Positions 40,047 through 49,706 are shown, counted from the stretch's first letter. The stretch is DNA of 64,000 nucleotides from DLAJ01 sp964655525 (GCA_964655525.1 CAZZNE010000001.1:1-64000); one strand, 5' to 3'. Program-made: numbers and translations. The notes: generated by a model from the letters alone, not told the origin.

Positions 40047-41972
40047 ATGGACGGGAAAAAAAGAAGACCGAAATGGGTGAAGAGACTGAATTATGAGTTT
40101 GACAAATATATGTCAAAAGGGATGGGCGCGCAGTTTGTCATGCTGCTGCTTGCAGCGCTTGTCATCGTTTTGTTTTTCGGAATTGCCGGTTCGTCGTTTG
40201 ATAACGAGGAAACGATGGCGGGCGGGGTTTGGAGCAGTCTCATGCATCTGTTCGATCCGGGAATTCTCGGAGGGGACGGTACAGCCAATAAACCGATACT
40301 CGCGCTCATGCTGATCGTGACGCTCTGCGGTATGGTTCTGATGGGTGCGTTGATCGGAATCATCGGCGGCGCGCTGGATCGGAAAATGTCCGATCTGCGC
40401 AAGGGGCATTCGCAGATCATTGAAAAAGATCACACGGTTATCATCGGTTTCAATTCGAGTATCTTCTGCATCTTGGAGGAATTGGTCGAGGCAAACGCCA
40501 ATCAGCCGCGCGGCTGCGTGGTCGTTCTGGATGATGTGGATAAGGAGGAAATGGAACAGGCGATCCGTGAGCATTTTAAGGGCGAGGGCTTCCGCACGAC
40601 GGAAATCATCTGTAGGAAAGGAAAACCGACACAGGAGAGCCTGTTTGAAATGGCGTCGCTGGAAATGGCGAAAGCGGTCATTGTCAATAATGATAACGAT
40701 TTTTATGTGCTGCGGATTCTTCTTTCCGTTACCGCGTATCTCAAAAATAAGAAGGGCACGATGAAGGGACGGGGACCGAACATTACGACGCTGCTACATA
40801 ATAAGCGGAGTATCGAAGCGGCGCAGATTGCAACGGAGGAATTTCGGAGTCAGACGGAAATTTTGTATTTTGAAGATCTGCTTGCACGCATTATGGCGCA
40901 GGTGTGCCGGCAGCCGGGTCTTTCTCTCGTACTTGCCGAGGTGTTCAGCTACCAGAAATCGGAGCTGTATTTTGAAGCCCATTATAAGGACGGGAAAAAA
41001 TTTATTGAGAAGGATACCGTATTCGGTGATCTGATCAATCGATTCGAAAATGCGGTGCTTGTGGGAGTCAGAAGAAACGGCGGGACAAAGGAGATCGTGA
41101 TCAATCCCGAAAACGATATTGTGGTCCATCCGGAGGACGATCTGGTTCTGCTTTCCGATGACGACGGAGAGGTGGTCGCGTTTGATGAAAGCCGCCCGCT
41201 GCCGGATGAGAGTCATCTTGCCAATGTGATCCCGTTGGAGGACCGCAAGGAGCTGCATGTGCTTGTGTTGGATTGGAACATAGCGCTTAAGGATATTCTG
41301 CGCGGACTGGATGATTTTGTGAAAAAAGGTTCCACCGTGCTGATCGCTTCCGACCGCGATTATGACGTCAGTGCGGTACAGCCGTTGTTAGAATATATTG
41401 ACGTGTCATTTATCCAATGTGATATTTTTGATCCGGAGATCCTGCGTGGTCTGGTGAACGAAAAGGTTCCCGGGATCACGAATGTGCTGTTAGTCTGTGA
41501 GGACGGCATTCCGGAGGAGGAAGCGGACGCGCAGACGGCGATGCTGCTTTTATATCTGCGCAGCCTGGTAGAGAAGTTTCCGGGAAAGATCAATGTGACG
41601 AGCGAGGTGACGATCGCAGAGGACCAGCAGCTTTTGAAGATTGCGAAGGTCAACGATTTTATTGTCGGCAGCGAGATCGCAAACCGCATTATGGCGCAGG
41701 TATCCAATGAGCTTGACCTGCATGTGATCTTTCGGGAGCTGCTTCAGTCCGAAGGCTCAGAAATTTATATGAAACCTGCGGGCAATTATGTGAAGCTTGG
41801 CGAGCCGATCTCGTTTGCGGCAATCACCAAGATCGTCAGGGATAATGCTGAGATTGCAATGGGATGGAAGTTAGACGGGGATGATGATGTGACCCTAAAT
41901 CCGTCCAAGCATGATATAGTGACGTTCGGCGAGGATGATACACTTGTTATTTTATCATTAGGGGAGGAATAA
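40047..41972 (+). CDS. CASTOR/POLLUX-like ion channel protein
   Basis: 641 residues. Two membrane helices (FVMLLLAALVIVLFFGIAGS near 30-50; LALMLIVTLCGMVLMGALIG near 90-115) flank a pore-like loop. RCK/TrkA-N-like domains follow (HTVIIGFNSSIFCILEELVE near 130, and a second Rossmann-like half from about residue 405, LHVLVLDWNIALKDILRGL). This matches bacterial relatives of plant CASTOR and POLLUX ion channels, with a cytosolic gating ring. GGAGGAA precedes the ATG. The GH13 gene begins 4 bases after its stop, so the two are coexpressed without obvious functional link. Confidence 0.85.
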   Translation: MDGKKRRPKWVKRLNYEFDKYMSKGMGAQFVMLLLAALVIVLFFGIAGSSFDNEETMAGGVWSSLMHLFDPGILGGDGTANKPILALMLIVTLCGMVLMGALIGIIGGALDRKMSDLRKGHSQIIEKDHTVIIGFNSSIFCILEELVEANANQPRGCVVVLDDVDKEEMEQAIREHFKGEGFRTTEIICRKGKPTQESLFEMASLEMAKAVIVNNDNDFYVLRILLSVTAYLKNKKGTMKGRGPNITTLLHNKRSIEAAQIATEEFRSQTEILYFEDLLARIMAQVCRQPGLSLVLAEVFSYQKSELYFEAHYKDGKKFIEKDTVFGDLINRFENAVLVGVRRNGGTKEIVINPENDIVVHPEDDLVLLSDDDGEVVAFDESRPLPDESHLANVIPLEDRKELHVLVLDWNIALKDILRGLDDFVKKGSTVLIASDRDYDVSAVQPLLEYIDVSFIQCDIFDPEILRGLVNEKVPGITNVLLVCEDGIPEEEADAQTAMLLLYLRSLVEKFPGKINVTSEVTIAEDQQLLKIAKVNDFIVGSEIANRIMAQVSNELDLHVIFRELLQSEGSEIYMKPAGNYVKLGEPISFAAITKIVRDNAEIAMGWKLDGDDDVTLNPSKHDIVTFGEDDTLVILSLGEE

Positions 41973-41975
41973 AAC

Positions 41976-43871
41976 ATGGCATGGTATGATGAGGCGGTAT
42001 TTTATCACATTTATCCGTTGGGGCTTACGGGAGCGCCGACGGAGAATCCGTACGGGGAGGTCGTGCATCGGCTGAATACGCTGATACCGTGGATCGAACA
42101 TTGCAGAAAGATCGGGTGTAACGCGTTGTATATCGGACCGCTGTTTGAGTCCGTGGGACACGGCTATGAGACGACGGATTATAAGAAGCTTGACAGCAGA
42201 CTCGGCGATAACGGGGACTTGACGGCATTTGTGAAGGCCTGCCATGAGCGGGGGATCAAGGTCATTTTTGACGGCGTATTCAACCATGTCGGACGTGATT
42301 TTTTTGCATTCCGGGACGTGAAGCAGAATCGGGAAAATTCTGCTTATAAGGACTGGTTCTGCAACGTGAATTTTTGGGGGAACAACGAGTATAACGACGG
42401 GTTTTCTTATGATAATTGGGGCGGCTACAATCTGCTTGTCAAGCTCAATCAAAGAAATCCGGCGGTGAGGGATTATATCTGTGACGTGATCCGTTTCTGG
42501 GTGAAGGAGTTTGACGTTGACGGAATCCGCTTAGATGCAGCGGATGTGCTGGATTTTGAATTTATGCGTGCATTGCGCGGCGTTGCGAATGAGGTAAAGC
42601 CGGAATTCTGGCTGATGGGCGAGGTCATCCACGGGGATTATACCCGCTGGGTCAATGAGGGGACGCTCCACTCCGTAACGAATTATCATTTGCACAAGGC
42701 GCTTTATTCGGGACATAACGATCACAATTATTTTGAGATCGCGCATACGGTGACGCGTCTGTACGGGATGGGAGGAAACCGTCCCGACGGGCTGAAGCTT
42801 TACAATTTTGTGGATAATCATGACGTGGAGCGCATTTACACGAAGCTGATGAACAAGGCGCATTATGCGCCCGTGCATGTACTGCTCTATACGCTGCCCG
42901 GCGTGCCGAGCGTTTATTACGGCTCGGAGTTCGGAATAGAAGGAAAAAAAGAAAAATTCTCCGACGCATCGCTTCGACCGGCGATTGCGCTTGACGATCA
43001 CAAGGATGCGTTGACAAACAACGCGTGCACGAAGCTGACGGCGGCGCTCGGAAAGATCAGACAGGCTTCAAAAGCGCTGTCTTACGGCGATTATCAGCAA
43101 TTGCTGCTGACAAACAGGCAGTATGCTTTTTCAAGAAATACGCAGGGTGACACCGCCATTGTCACGGTAAACAATGATGACAGTGATTATGTGATGACGG
43201 TTCCGTGCGGGAGCGGCATGGAGTTTATCGGCGCGCTGTCAGGACAAAAAGTTTCCGCGGTAAATGGGACGATTTGCGTCAATGTCAAGGCAAATTCGGG
43301 AGAGATCTGGCTGATAAACGCGGAGGGGATTTCCGTATCGGATGCGGAGGAAGCTGCGATGCAGGCGGATGCCGGAGCAGACGGCGCAGGAGAGCGCACG
43401 CAGGAGAACGAAGCCCCCACAGGAGAGCATGCGCAGGAGAGCGAAGCTTTTGCAGGAGAGTGTGTGCAGGAGAGCGAAGCTTCCGCAGAGACGTGCGAGC
43501 CGGTGACGGGCGCAAATTTTACCGGAGAAAGCTGTTTGGAGCCGCGTGTAGGGAAAACGGAATCAGACGCTGCAGGGGCATGCACTGACACGTGTGAAGA
43601 CAAGACAGAAGAAAATGCCGCAGGGTCGGATACGGCGGCAGGCAGAGTGAAGACGGAAGCGGATGCCGCGGAAACAGCGAAGGACGAGGCGCATGAGGCG
43701 ATGAACCGCGCCTGTGACGAAGCGTTTGAGCGGGGAAAGATTGCCGGACTTCAGGAGGCGATCCTTGCCATCATGGAAAAGAACGGCAATGTGACCGACA
43801 GAATGAGGCAGGATGTTTATGATAATGTATATCACGATTCTTTGATCAATTGGGTAAAGAGTTTCCGATAG
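41976..43871 (+). CDS. GH13 alpha-amylase family glycoside hydrolase
   Basis: 631 residues, cytoplasmic (no signal peptide). The catalytic barrel has conserved regions: FDGVFNHVG (region I), GIRLDAADVL (nucleophile Asp near 184), LMGEVIHGD (acid/base Glu near 213) and FVDNHDVERI (Asp near 280). The set resembles intracellular cyclomaltodextrinase/alpha-glucosidase types. After the C-terminal sheet domain (about residue 450) comes a hydrophilic extension with a 33-bp in-frame minisatellite, ending in a helical tail (ERGKIAGLQEAILAIMEKNG). The extension is not a known part of GH13 enzymes. GGAGGAA precedes the start. Confidence 0.9.
   Translation: MAWYDEAVFYHIYPLGLTGAPTENPYGEVVHRLNTLIPWIEHCRKIGCNALYIGPLFESVGHGYETTDYKKLDSRLGDNGDLTAFVKACHERGIKVIFDGVFNHVGRDFFAFRDVKQNRENSAYKDWFCNVNFWGNNEYNDGFSYDNWGGYNLLVKLNQRNPAVRDYICDVIRFWVKEFDVDGIRLDAADVLDFEFMRALRGVANEVKPEFWLMGEVIHGDYTRWVNEGTLHSVTNYHLHKALYSGHNDHNYFEIAHTVTRLYGMGGNRPDGLKLYNFVDNHDVERIYTKLMNKAHYAPVHVLLYTLPGVPSVYYGSEFGIEGKKEKFSDASLRPAIALDDHKDALTNNACTKLTAALGKIRQASKALSYGDYQQLLLTNRQYAFSRNTQGDTAIVTVNNDDSDYVMTVPCGSGMEFIGALSGQKVSAVNGTICVNVKANSGEIWLINAEGISVSDAEEAAMQADAGADGAGERTQENEAPTGEHAQESEAFAGECVQESEASAETCEPVTGANFTGESCLEPRVGKTESDAAGACTDTCEDKTEENAAGSDTAAGRVKTEADAAETAKDEAHEAMNRACDEAFERGKIAGLQEAILAIMEKNGNVTDRMRQDVYDNVYHDSLINWVKSFR
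43386..43484 (+). repeat. In-frame 33-bp minisatellite in GH13 gene
   Basis: Three copies of an 11-codon unit of pattern (A/T)GExxQExEAx are seen. The second and third share nearly all bases, the first has drifted. It encodes an acidic, flexible region in the C-terminal extension. Confidence 0.85.
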
Positions 43872-43883
43872 AAGGAGCGGCAG

Positions 43884-45596
43884 ATGAAATACAAGAATCC
43901 TGTCATATCCGGTTTTTATCCGGATCCGAGTGTATGTGCCGCAAACGGCAAATATTATATGGTGTGCAGTTCGTTTCAGTATTTTCCGGGGGTACCGCTG
44001 TTTGAGAGCGAGGATCTGGTCAATTGGAAGCAGCTCGGTTATGTGCTGACACGCAAAAGTCAGGTCATGCTTGAAAACATTGGAAGCTCCGGAGGGGTTT
44101 TTGCGCCGACCATCCGTTATCATGAGGGACGTTTTTATATGGTGACGACCAATGATACGACGCATCAGAATTTTTATGTTTATACGGATGATATTTACAA
44201 GGAATGGTCCGATCCGATTTATGTTGCACAGGGCGGTATCGATCCGTCGCTCTATTTTGAGGACGGTCATGTATATTTTATGAGTAACGGTTGTGATGAT
44301 GCAGGAGCGGAAGGCGTGACCCAGTGTGAGATCGATATTGCGACGGGCAAAAAGCTTTCGGAAAGCAAATGCATCTGGAAAGGTTCGGGCGGACGTTATT
44401 TGGAAAGTCCGCATTTATACCGCATCGGCGGATTCTACTATCTGATGGCGGCGGAGGGCGGTACGGAGTACGGTCACATGATCACCTATGCCCGCGGCAC
44501 GTCCGTATGGGGGCCGTTTGAGAATTACGGTCACAACCCCGTGCTGACAAATCGCAACAAAGCGCCGTTCATCATTCAGGGAATCGGACACGGCGATCTG
44601 GTCAAGGATCATAACGGGGATTGGCATATTTTTTGTCTGGGATTCCGGCAGATGCATATGTGGCGTCCGTATCATACGCTGGGGCGCGAAGTGTTTTTGA
44701 TTCCGGTGCGTTTTGACGAGGACGGCTGGTTTCACGCGGGCACGGACGGAACGGCTGATTTTGAGTATGAGCTGAAGGGAACATTTTCTCAGCAGGTCAA
44801 AAAAGAATATACTTTTGAAAACACGGATTTTGGGATTGACTGGTGCTATCTGCGTCATCCCGATGAAAGCCGCTACGAGCTGTCGGCGGACCGCGCGGTA
44901 TTGTACGGCGGAGGGAATACACTGGACGATGTGGCGTCACCGACATTCATTGCCATGCGGCAGAAGGAGTTTGCATTTCGCCTGTCGGTTCTGCTGAAAT
45001 TGGAAGAACTGTCCGCGGCGGAGTCGGACACAGCGGCGCTGCGGTCAGAAACGGCGGCGGAGGCGGGCACAGCGGCGCTGCGGTCAGAAACGGCGGCGGA
45101 GGCGGGCAAAGCAGCCGCATCGGAACCGGCAGACGGGCAGGCTGACAAAGCGCTGTGGGTTTGCCGTGACGAGCAGAGCGCACGGATGCCCGAGGCGGGA
45201 GTCACGCTGTACTCCTGCGAAAACGAGCACTATGAGGTCGCGATCATCAGTCGGCGCGGCGCGGAGAATACAAATGGCGGAGCGGACGCGGGCGCGGCAG
45301 GAGACTATGAGGTCATCCTTCGTCTCAATATCGGCGGCATCAGGCATATACAGGCGGCACTCCCGATCCCGACGGACAGCGCAAAGCTGATCGTGAAGGG
45401 TGAGAATACCGTATATCATTTTTTTGTGGAAACGGATGAAAAGGAGTTATACCTCGGCACCGGGCAGGCAAAATATTTATCGAGTGAGGTCGCAGAGGGC
45501 TTTACGGGGGTTATGATCGGCTGCTATGCCGTGGGCGGCTGCAAGGCGGAGTTTACGAAGCTCAGCCTGATCTATGAAGACCCGTCTTATTTGTGA
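43884..45596 (+). CDS. GH43 family glycoside hydrolase (xylosidase/arabinofuranosidase type)
   Basis: 570 residues. The five-bladed propeller starts NPVISGFYPDPSVCAANGKY (catalytic Asp in YPDPSV) and continues with GVFAPTIRYHEGRFYMVTT, GGIDPSLYFEDGHVYFMSNG (pKa-modulating Asp) and YLESPHLYRI (acid Glu). The order fits GH43 subfamilies 11/12 such as beta-xylosidases. The C-terminal half is a beta-sandwich-like domain, interrupted by a minisatellite-coded Ala/Glu-rich insertion. No signal peptide is present, so it acts on imported oligosaccharides. It overlaps the next gene slightly. Confidence 0.85.
   Translation: MKYKNPVISGFYPDPSVCAANGKYYMVCSSFQYFPGVPLFESEDLVNWKQLGYVLTRKSQVMLENIGSSGGVFAPTIRYHEGRFYMVTTNDTTHQNFYVYTDDIYKEWSDPIYVAQGGIDPSLYFEDGHVYFMSNGCDDAGAEGVTQCEIDIATGKKLSESKCIWKGSGGRYLESPHLYRIGGFYYLMAAEGGTEYGHMITYARGTSVWGPFENYGHNPVLTNRNKAPFIIQGIGHGDLVKDHNGDWHIFCLGFRQMHMWRPYHTLGREVFLIPVRFDEDGWFHAGTDGTADFEYELKGTFSQQVKKEYTFENTDFGIDWCYLRHPDESRYELSADRAVLYGGGNTLDDVASPTFIAMRQKEFAFRLSVLLKLEELSAAESDTAALRSETAAEAGTAALRSETAAEAGKAAASEPADGQADKALWVCRDEQSARMPEAGVTLYSCENEHYEVAIISRRGAENTNGGADAGAAGDYEVILRLNIGGIRHIQAALPIPTDSAKLIVKGENTVYHFFVETDEKELYLGTGQAKYLSSEVAEGFTGVMIGCYAVGGCKAEFTKLSLIYEDPSYL
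45030..45107 (+). repeat. In-frame 39-bp minisatellite in GH43 gene
   Basis: Two identical 13-codon units (TAALRSETAAEAG) are followed by a decayed third. The DNA is G/C-rich and the identity of the two units points to recent duplication. It encodes an Ala-rich loop within the C-terminal domain. Confidence 0.9.
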
Positions 45597-45604
45597 GGTT
45601 CGAT

Positions 45605-47302
45605 ATGAAAACGTCAAGTGAATTGCAGGCAAAACTGCGCAGTATTGACCATCGGGGTTATCCTGCATACAAGGATCTGCGCGGGGAATATGAATTTGGG
45701 GGCTATGTGCTTTCCATCGATCATGTGCAGGGAGATCCTTTTGCGGCACCGTCGCGCCTCTCGGTGCACGTGCCGATGGCGAAAGCAGGATTTCCGAAGG
45801 AATATATCGGGGAAAAAGTAAAAAGGATCACGTTTCAGGATCATTTGACAAGGCTGTTTGCGCATGAGATCAGGGGCGGCAGCTTTATTGCGAAGGGTTC
45901 GGGAAAGAGCGGTCTGCTTGCGGTATCGCGCTGCGGGCAGGAAGTGCTGGAGCGCACGGCGTGCCGCGCGGATGAGAAAAAGATCATCGTGCGCTTTGAG
46001 GCTGGTTTTCCGGCAAACGGACGCTCCGTGAATGCGGGCGAACTGGAAAAAATATTGTTCCGTATTTTGCCGGACTGTGTGCGGAAAAGTCTTTATTTTT
46101 CCAATATTGATCAAAAGGCGCTTGCCTCGGCGATCGCGCTGTGTGAGGATCAGCAGTATATCCGCGGCATACTTCCGCAGATGGGACTGTGCGCGTTTAT
46201 TGCGGACGGCGCGGTTCTGCCGCGACAGAGCGGGGTATCGGACAAGCCGCTGCAGGGAGCGGTACCGTTTTGTTCACCGGAATCGCTGAAAGTGGAGCTT
46301 GCGCTGCCGAACAGGGGAAAGGTGAGCGGTATGGGCATCCGAAAGGGTGTCACGCTGTTCGTGGGCGGAGGCTATCATGGAAAATCGACGGTCTTACAGG
46401 CAATTCAGGACGGCGTGTATAACCATATCGGCGGGGATGGCAGGGAGCTTGTCATCACGGACGAAAGCGCGGTGAAGCTGCGCGCCGAGGATGGGAGGAG
46501 CATTGTCAATGTTGATATCACGCCGTTCATCAGCCATCTGCCCAATAAAAAGGACACGACGCATTTTACGACGGAGGACGCCAGCGGGAGCACCTCGCAG
46601 GCAGCGGGACTGATGGAAGCGGTCGAGAGCGGTTGCGGACTGCTGCTCATGGACGAAGATACCTCGGCGACCAATTTCATGATCCGCGACCGCCTGATGC
46701 AGGAGGTAGTCAAGAGTGAGGAGGAGCCGATCACGCCGTTTATTGAGCGGGTGAACGGGCTGTACGAGAGCAGAGGAATCTCGACCATTCTTGTGGCGGG
46801 CAGCAGCGGATCGTATTTTCATGTGGCGGATACCGTCGTTCAGATGAAGGAATATGTCCCGTTGGACATTACGGCACAGGCGAAGGCGGCTGCGGAACAA
46901 TTTGCGGTGTTCCGTACGGCGCAGGCGGAGTTTCCGGCATATAGCGCGAAACGATGTCCTAAGCCGGACAGGCGTCTTCTCGCAGAGGAGCGCATAAAGA
47001 TCAAGACGTTCGGAAAAGATGAAGTAGCGCTTGCCAAGAACAACGTGATACTGCGCGGGCTGGAGCAGTTAAAAGACGAGGAGCAGACGCGTGCGCTCGG
47101 CTATGCGCTGAAAGTGCTGGAGGAACAGCAGTTTAACGGGGTGCGGACGCTTGCGCAGGCTGTGGACGCATTGGAGGCAGACTTGGAGAAGGACGGCCCG
47201 GAAGCACTGTTCGGACGAGGAGAAGTCGCAGCGTCACTGGCAAGACCGCGCAGGCAGGAACTGTTTGCGTGCGTGAACCGCTATCGGGGTCTGGCGTTTT
47301 AA
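45605..47302 (+). CDS. Predicted ABC-class ATPase (PF09818)
   Basis: About 565 residues. The N-terminal region (SELQAKLRSIDHRGYPAYKD, GGYVLSIDHVQGDPFAAPSR) and the P-loop in LFVGGGYHGKSTVLQAIQDG, plus the Walker B-like GLLLMDEDTSATNFMIRD, match this uncharacterised ATPase family. Function is unknown, although RNA-related or nucleic-acid roles have been suggested. A GAGGT site precedes the ATG and the gene overlaps the GH43 gene end region. The stop codon begins a GGAAACA-type repeat. Confidence 0.85.
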   Translation: MKTSSELQAKLRSIDHRGYPAYKDLRGEYEFGGYVLSIDHVQGDPFAAPSRLSVHVPMAKAGFPKEYIGEKVKRITFQDHLTRLFAHEIRGGSFIAKGSGKSGLLAVSRCGQEVLERTACRADEKKIIVRFEAGFPANGRSVNAGELEKILFRILPDCVRKSLYFSNIDQKALASAIALCEDQQYIRGILPQMGLCAFIADGAVLPRQSGVSDKPLQGAVPFCSPESLKVELALPNRGKVSGMGIRKGVTLFVGGGYHGKSTVLQAIQDGVYNHIGGDGRELVITDESAVKLRAEDGRSIVNVDITPFISHLPNKKDTTHFTTEDASGSTSQAAGLMEAVESGCGLLLMDEDTSATNFMIRDRLMQEVVKSEEEPITPFIERVNGLYESRGISTILVAGSSGSYFHVADTVVQMKEYVPLDITAQAKAAAEQFAVFRTAQAEFPAYSAKRCPKPDRRLLAEERIKIKTFGKDEVALAKNNVILRGLEQLKDEEQTRALGYALKVLEEQQFNGVRTLAQAVDALEADLEKDGPEALFGRGEVAASLARPRRQELFACVNRYRGLAF

Positions 47303-47357
47303 GGAAACAGTTTCAACAGTGTTTTCCCGAAAACGTCAATTGGCGATTGCTTTTTTT
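47300..47357 (+). repeat. Stop-codon GGAAACA...GGCGATTGC repeat, copy 1
   Basis: TAAGGAAACA begins with the gene's own stop. CAGTGT and a GGCGATTGC box follow, the latter exactly 42 bases from the TAA, ending in a T-run. The same arrangement with the same 42-base spacing occurs after the beta-mannosidase gene. The GGAAACA and TGTTTTCC parts can pair as a hairpin. Confidence 0.7.
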
Positions 47358-47427
47358 GACCATAAATAGTAAAATAAGGAATGAAATCGCGGAAAAAGCG
47401 CAGTCTATGTTGCAGGGAGGAGAGGCA

Positions 47428-48792
47428 ATGGCAAAGAGAACAGCAAGATTTTATATCGCCATGCTCGTTGGAAAGCTTGCCTACACGACACAGAGACTGC
47501 TTGGCATGAACGCATCTTTTTTTCCGGGAAAGCTGGCATTGCAGATCTGTCCGGATTTTATGGGACAGGTCGGGAGACCGGAGCATCTGATCGGCGTGAC
47601 GGGCACAAACGGAAAGACAACGGTGTCCAATCTGCTTGTCGATCTGCTGGAGGCGGAGGGAATTCACGCGGCAAACAACCGCAAGGGCTCCAATACAAAG
47701 GCGGGAGTGGCATGCGCGTTTCTTGTGAATGCCACGCTTTCAGGCAAGTCGAAGAACGCGTGGGGCGTGATCGAGGTCGATGAGCGAAGCTCCATGCATA
47801 TTTATCCGTTCATCAAGCCGGATTATGTGGTGTGTACGAATCTGTTCCGCGATTCCATTTTGCGCAACGCGCATGCGGAATACATTGCCGGGATCATATC
47901 GTCCTATATGCAGCCGGATACAAAGATGATCTTAAACGCGGACGACCTGATCAGCAGCGGCGTCGCGCCGGACAATCCCCGCGTGTATTACAGCATCAGC
48001 CGTCTGCCTTCGGACACGGAGACCTGCCATAATATCATCAACGACTGCCAGATCTGTCCGAAATGCGCCGCGAAGCTTTCTTACGATTATGTGCGCTATC
48101 ATCAGATCGGAAAGGCGCACTGTCCCAACTGCGGTTTTGCGTCGCCTGTGCCGGATTATGAGGCGGAGGTGAGCTTTGAGCGTCAGGAGATGATCTTGAA
48201 GGAACGCGGTGTGCCGCAGTCCTATAAACTCATCAGCGACAGTATCTTTAATGTTTATAATCAGGTGGCGGTAACGACGCTGCTTCGGGAAATGGGAATG
48301 AGTCCCGATGAACTCAGGGACGGATTTTCCAAACTGCATATCGTGGACACGCGTTATAACAAGACGAAAGTGAACGGTATTGAAGTGATCGATCACATGG
48401 CAAAGGAGCATAATCCCGTGGCGTGCTCCGTGGTGTTTGATTATTTATCGAAGGAGCCGGGCACAAAGGAAATCCTGTTTTTGCTGGACGATGAAAAGCT
48501 GCTGGAAAATATGACATGGATGTATGACTGCGATTACGAAAAGCTCAATACGCCGCTTGTGAAGCGCATTGTCATTCCGGGAAACCGTGCAAAGGATCAG
48601 AAGCTCAGGCTGATGATGGCGGGGATCCCGGAGGAGAAGATCGTGATCGGCATGACGGACGAGGAAGCGCCGGGTTACCTTTCCTTAGACGGGACGGAGC
48701 AGGTATTTGTGCTGCATCAATGCTATAAACCGGATCTTTCCCATAAGCTGCACCAGAAAATTGAGGAACTGATCAGGGAGAGAGGAGCGTGA
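47428..48792 (+). CDS. murT: MurT-like Mur ligase family protein (DUF1727)
   Basis: About 454 residues. The P-loop GTNGKTTVSN lies near residue 57, and MILNADDLISSGV near 170. A four-Cys zinc ribbon (CPKCAAKLSYDYVRYH, then CPNCGF near 230) marks MurT rather than MurC-F. The C-terminal DUF1727 domain ends near 450. In Gram-positive bacteria MurT with GatD amidates the glutamate of lipid II. GGGAGGAG at good spacing supports the ATG. The following gene is the GatD-like partner, overlapping by 4 bases. Confidence 0.8.
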   Translation: MAKRTARFYIAMLVGKLAYTTQRLLGMNASFFPGKLALQICPDFMGQVGRPEHLIGVTGTNGKTTVSNLLVDLLEAEGIHAANNRKGSNTKAGVACAFLVNATLSGKSKNAWGVIEVDERSSMHIYPFIKPDYVVCTNLFRDSILRNAHAEYIAGIISSYMQPDTKMILNADDLISSGVAPDNPRVYYSISRLPSDTETCHNIINDCQICPKCAAKLSYDYVRYHQIGKAHCPNCGFASPVPDYEAEVSFERQEMILKERGVPQSYKLISDSIFNVYNQVAVTTLLREMGMSPDELRDGFSKLHIVDTRYNKTKVNGIEVIDHMAKEHNPVACSVVFDYLSKEPGTKEILFLLDDEKLLENMTWMYDCDYEKLNTPLVKRIVIPGNRAKDQKLRLMMAGIPEEKIVIGMTDEEAPGYLSLDGTEQVFVLHQCYKPDLSHKLHQKIEELIRERGA

Positions 48793-49538
48793 GCGGCGCA
48801 ATGGCCGGTTCGGAGGAAAAAAAAGAGGTTGTTGTAGAAACGCTGTTCCCCGAGATCGCAAATCTCTACGGAGATCACGCGAATATCCGTTATCTGAAGC
48901 TCTGTATGCCGGAAGCGCGGTATGTGGAGGATGCATTGAGTGAGGAGCCGTACTTTGCTGCGCATACGCCGGACATGATCTATATGGGACCGATGACGGA
49001 GCGGCAGCAGGAGCTTGTCATAGAAAAGCTGAGACCATATCGGGAACGGATCGAAGAACTGATCGAAGCCAATGTGCTCTTTTTGATCACGGGAAATGCG
49101 ATGGAGGTTTTCTTTGACGCGATCGAAAATGAGGACAAAAGCCGGATCGAGGGACTTGGTCTGTTTCATTATACGGCAAAGCGTGATATGTTCCACCGCT
49201 ATAACAGTGCGGTCATGGGACGGTTTGAGGGAATGACGCTGGTCGGTTTTAAGAGTCAGTTCACGCAGAGCTACGGCGATAACCGCGAGGAGTTTTTGTA
49301 TGAGGTGACAAAGGGAGACGGTATCAACCGGGAGACGAAGCTGGAGGGCGTGCGGAGAAGCAGGTTTATGGGAACCTATACGATCGGTCCGCTGATGATC
49401 TTAAATCCCGATTTTGCGCTGTATATTCAGAGACAGCTTGGAGCCGCCGAACCTCGTTTGGTATATGAACAGGCGATGCGGGATGCGTACGAGGAACGGG
49501 TTCGGCAGTATGAATCGACAGAGTTTGTGTTGTTATAG
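48789..49538 (+). CDS. GatD-like protein lacking catalytic Cys and His
   Basis: 249 residues. The class I amidotransferase fold is recognisable: LFPEIANLYGDHANIRYLK, IYMGPMTERQQELVIEKLRP (where GatD has GGGQD), VLFLITGNAMEVF and GTYTIGPLMILNP. At the nucleophile elbow the usual Cys (ICGG) is Thr (ITGN), and the usual His of LHGP is Ile (TIGP). The protein should not hydrolyse glutamine. Its GTG overlaps the MurT stop; an ATG 12 bases later is an alternative. It probably still binds MurT. Confidence 0.75.
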   Translation: MSGAMAGSEEKKEVVVETLFPEIANLYGDHANIRYLKLCMPEARYVEDALSEEPYFAAHTPDMIYMGPMTERQQELVIEKLRPYRERIEELIEANVLFLITGNAMEVFFDAIENEDKSRIEGLGLFHYTAKRDMFHRYNSAVMGRFEGMTLVGFKSQFTQSYGDNREEFLYEVTKGDGINRETKLEGVRRSRFMGTYTIGPLMILNPDFALYIQRQLGAAEPRLVYEQAMRDAYEERVRQYESTEFVLL

Positions 49539-49628
49539 CGGATCACACAAAAAGTTTGATAGGTAGAGAATAAGATTCTCTATTATCATAAAAGAAACAG
49601 AAAACGCGTAAAAACAAAAAGCGGGACA

Positions 49629-49658
49629 GTTGTAATCGGACAACATGCGTGGTATAGT
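49629..49658 (+). promoter_or_regulatory. Promoter with BlaI-type operator
   Basis: TTGTAA and TATAGT are separated by 17 bases. The inverted repeat GTTGT-N6-ACAAC (49629-49644) covers the -35 region. BlaI/MecI repressors bind ACA/TGT palindromes over their own promoters, and the regulator gene follows about 50 bases later. Confidence 0.65.
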
Positions 49659-49706
49659 CGATGTGCGTGCACGAAAGATCCTGCTTTGACAAGAAGGAGA
49701 GAGAAA

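Noticed and set aside
43563..44414. A 283-codon minus-strand frame opposite GH13 and GH43.
   Set aside because: It crosses the boundary of two well-supported genes and has no domain. It is an antisense artefact of codon bias, as are the long minus frames opposite the GH2 and GH36 genes.
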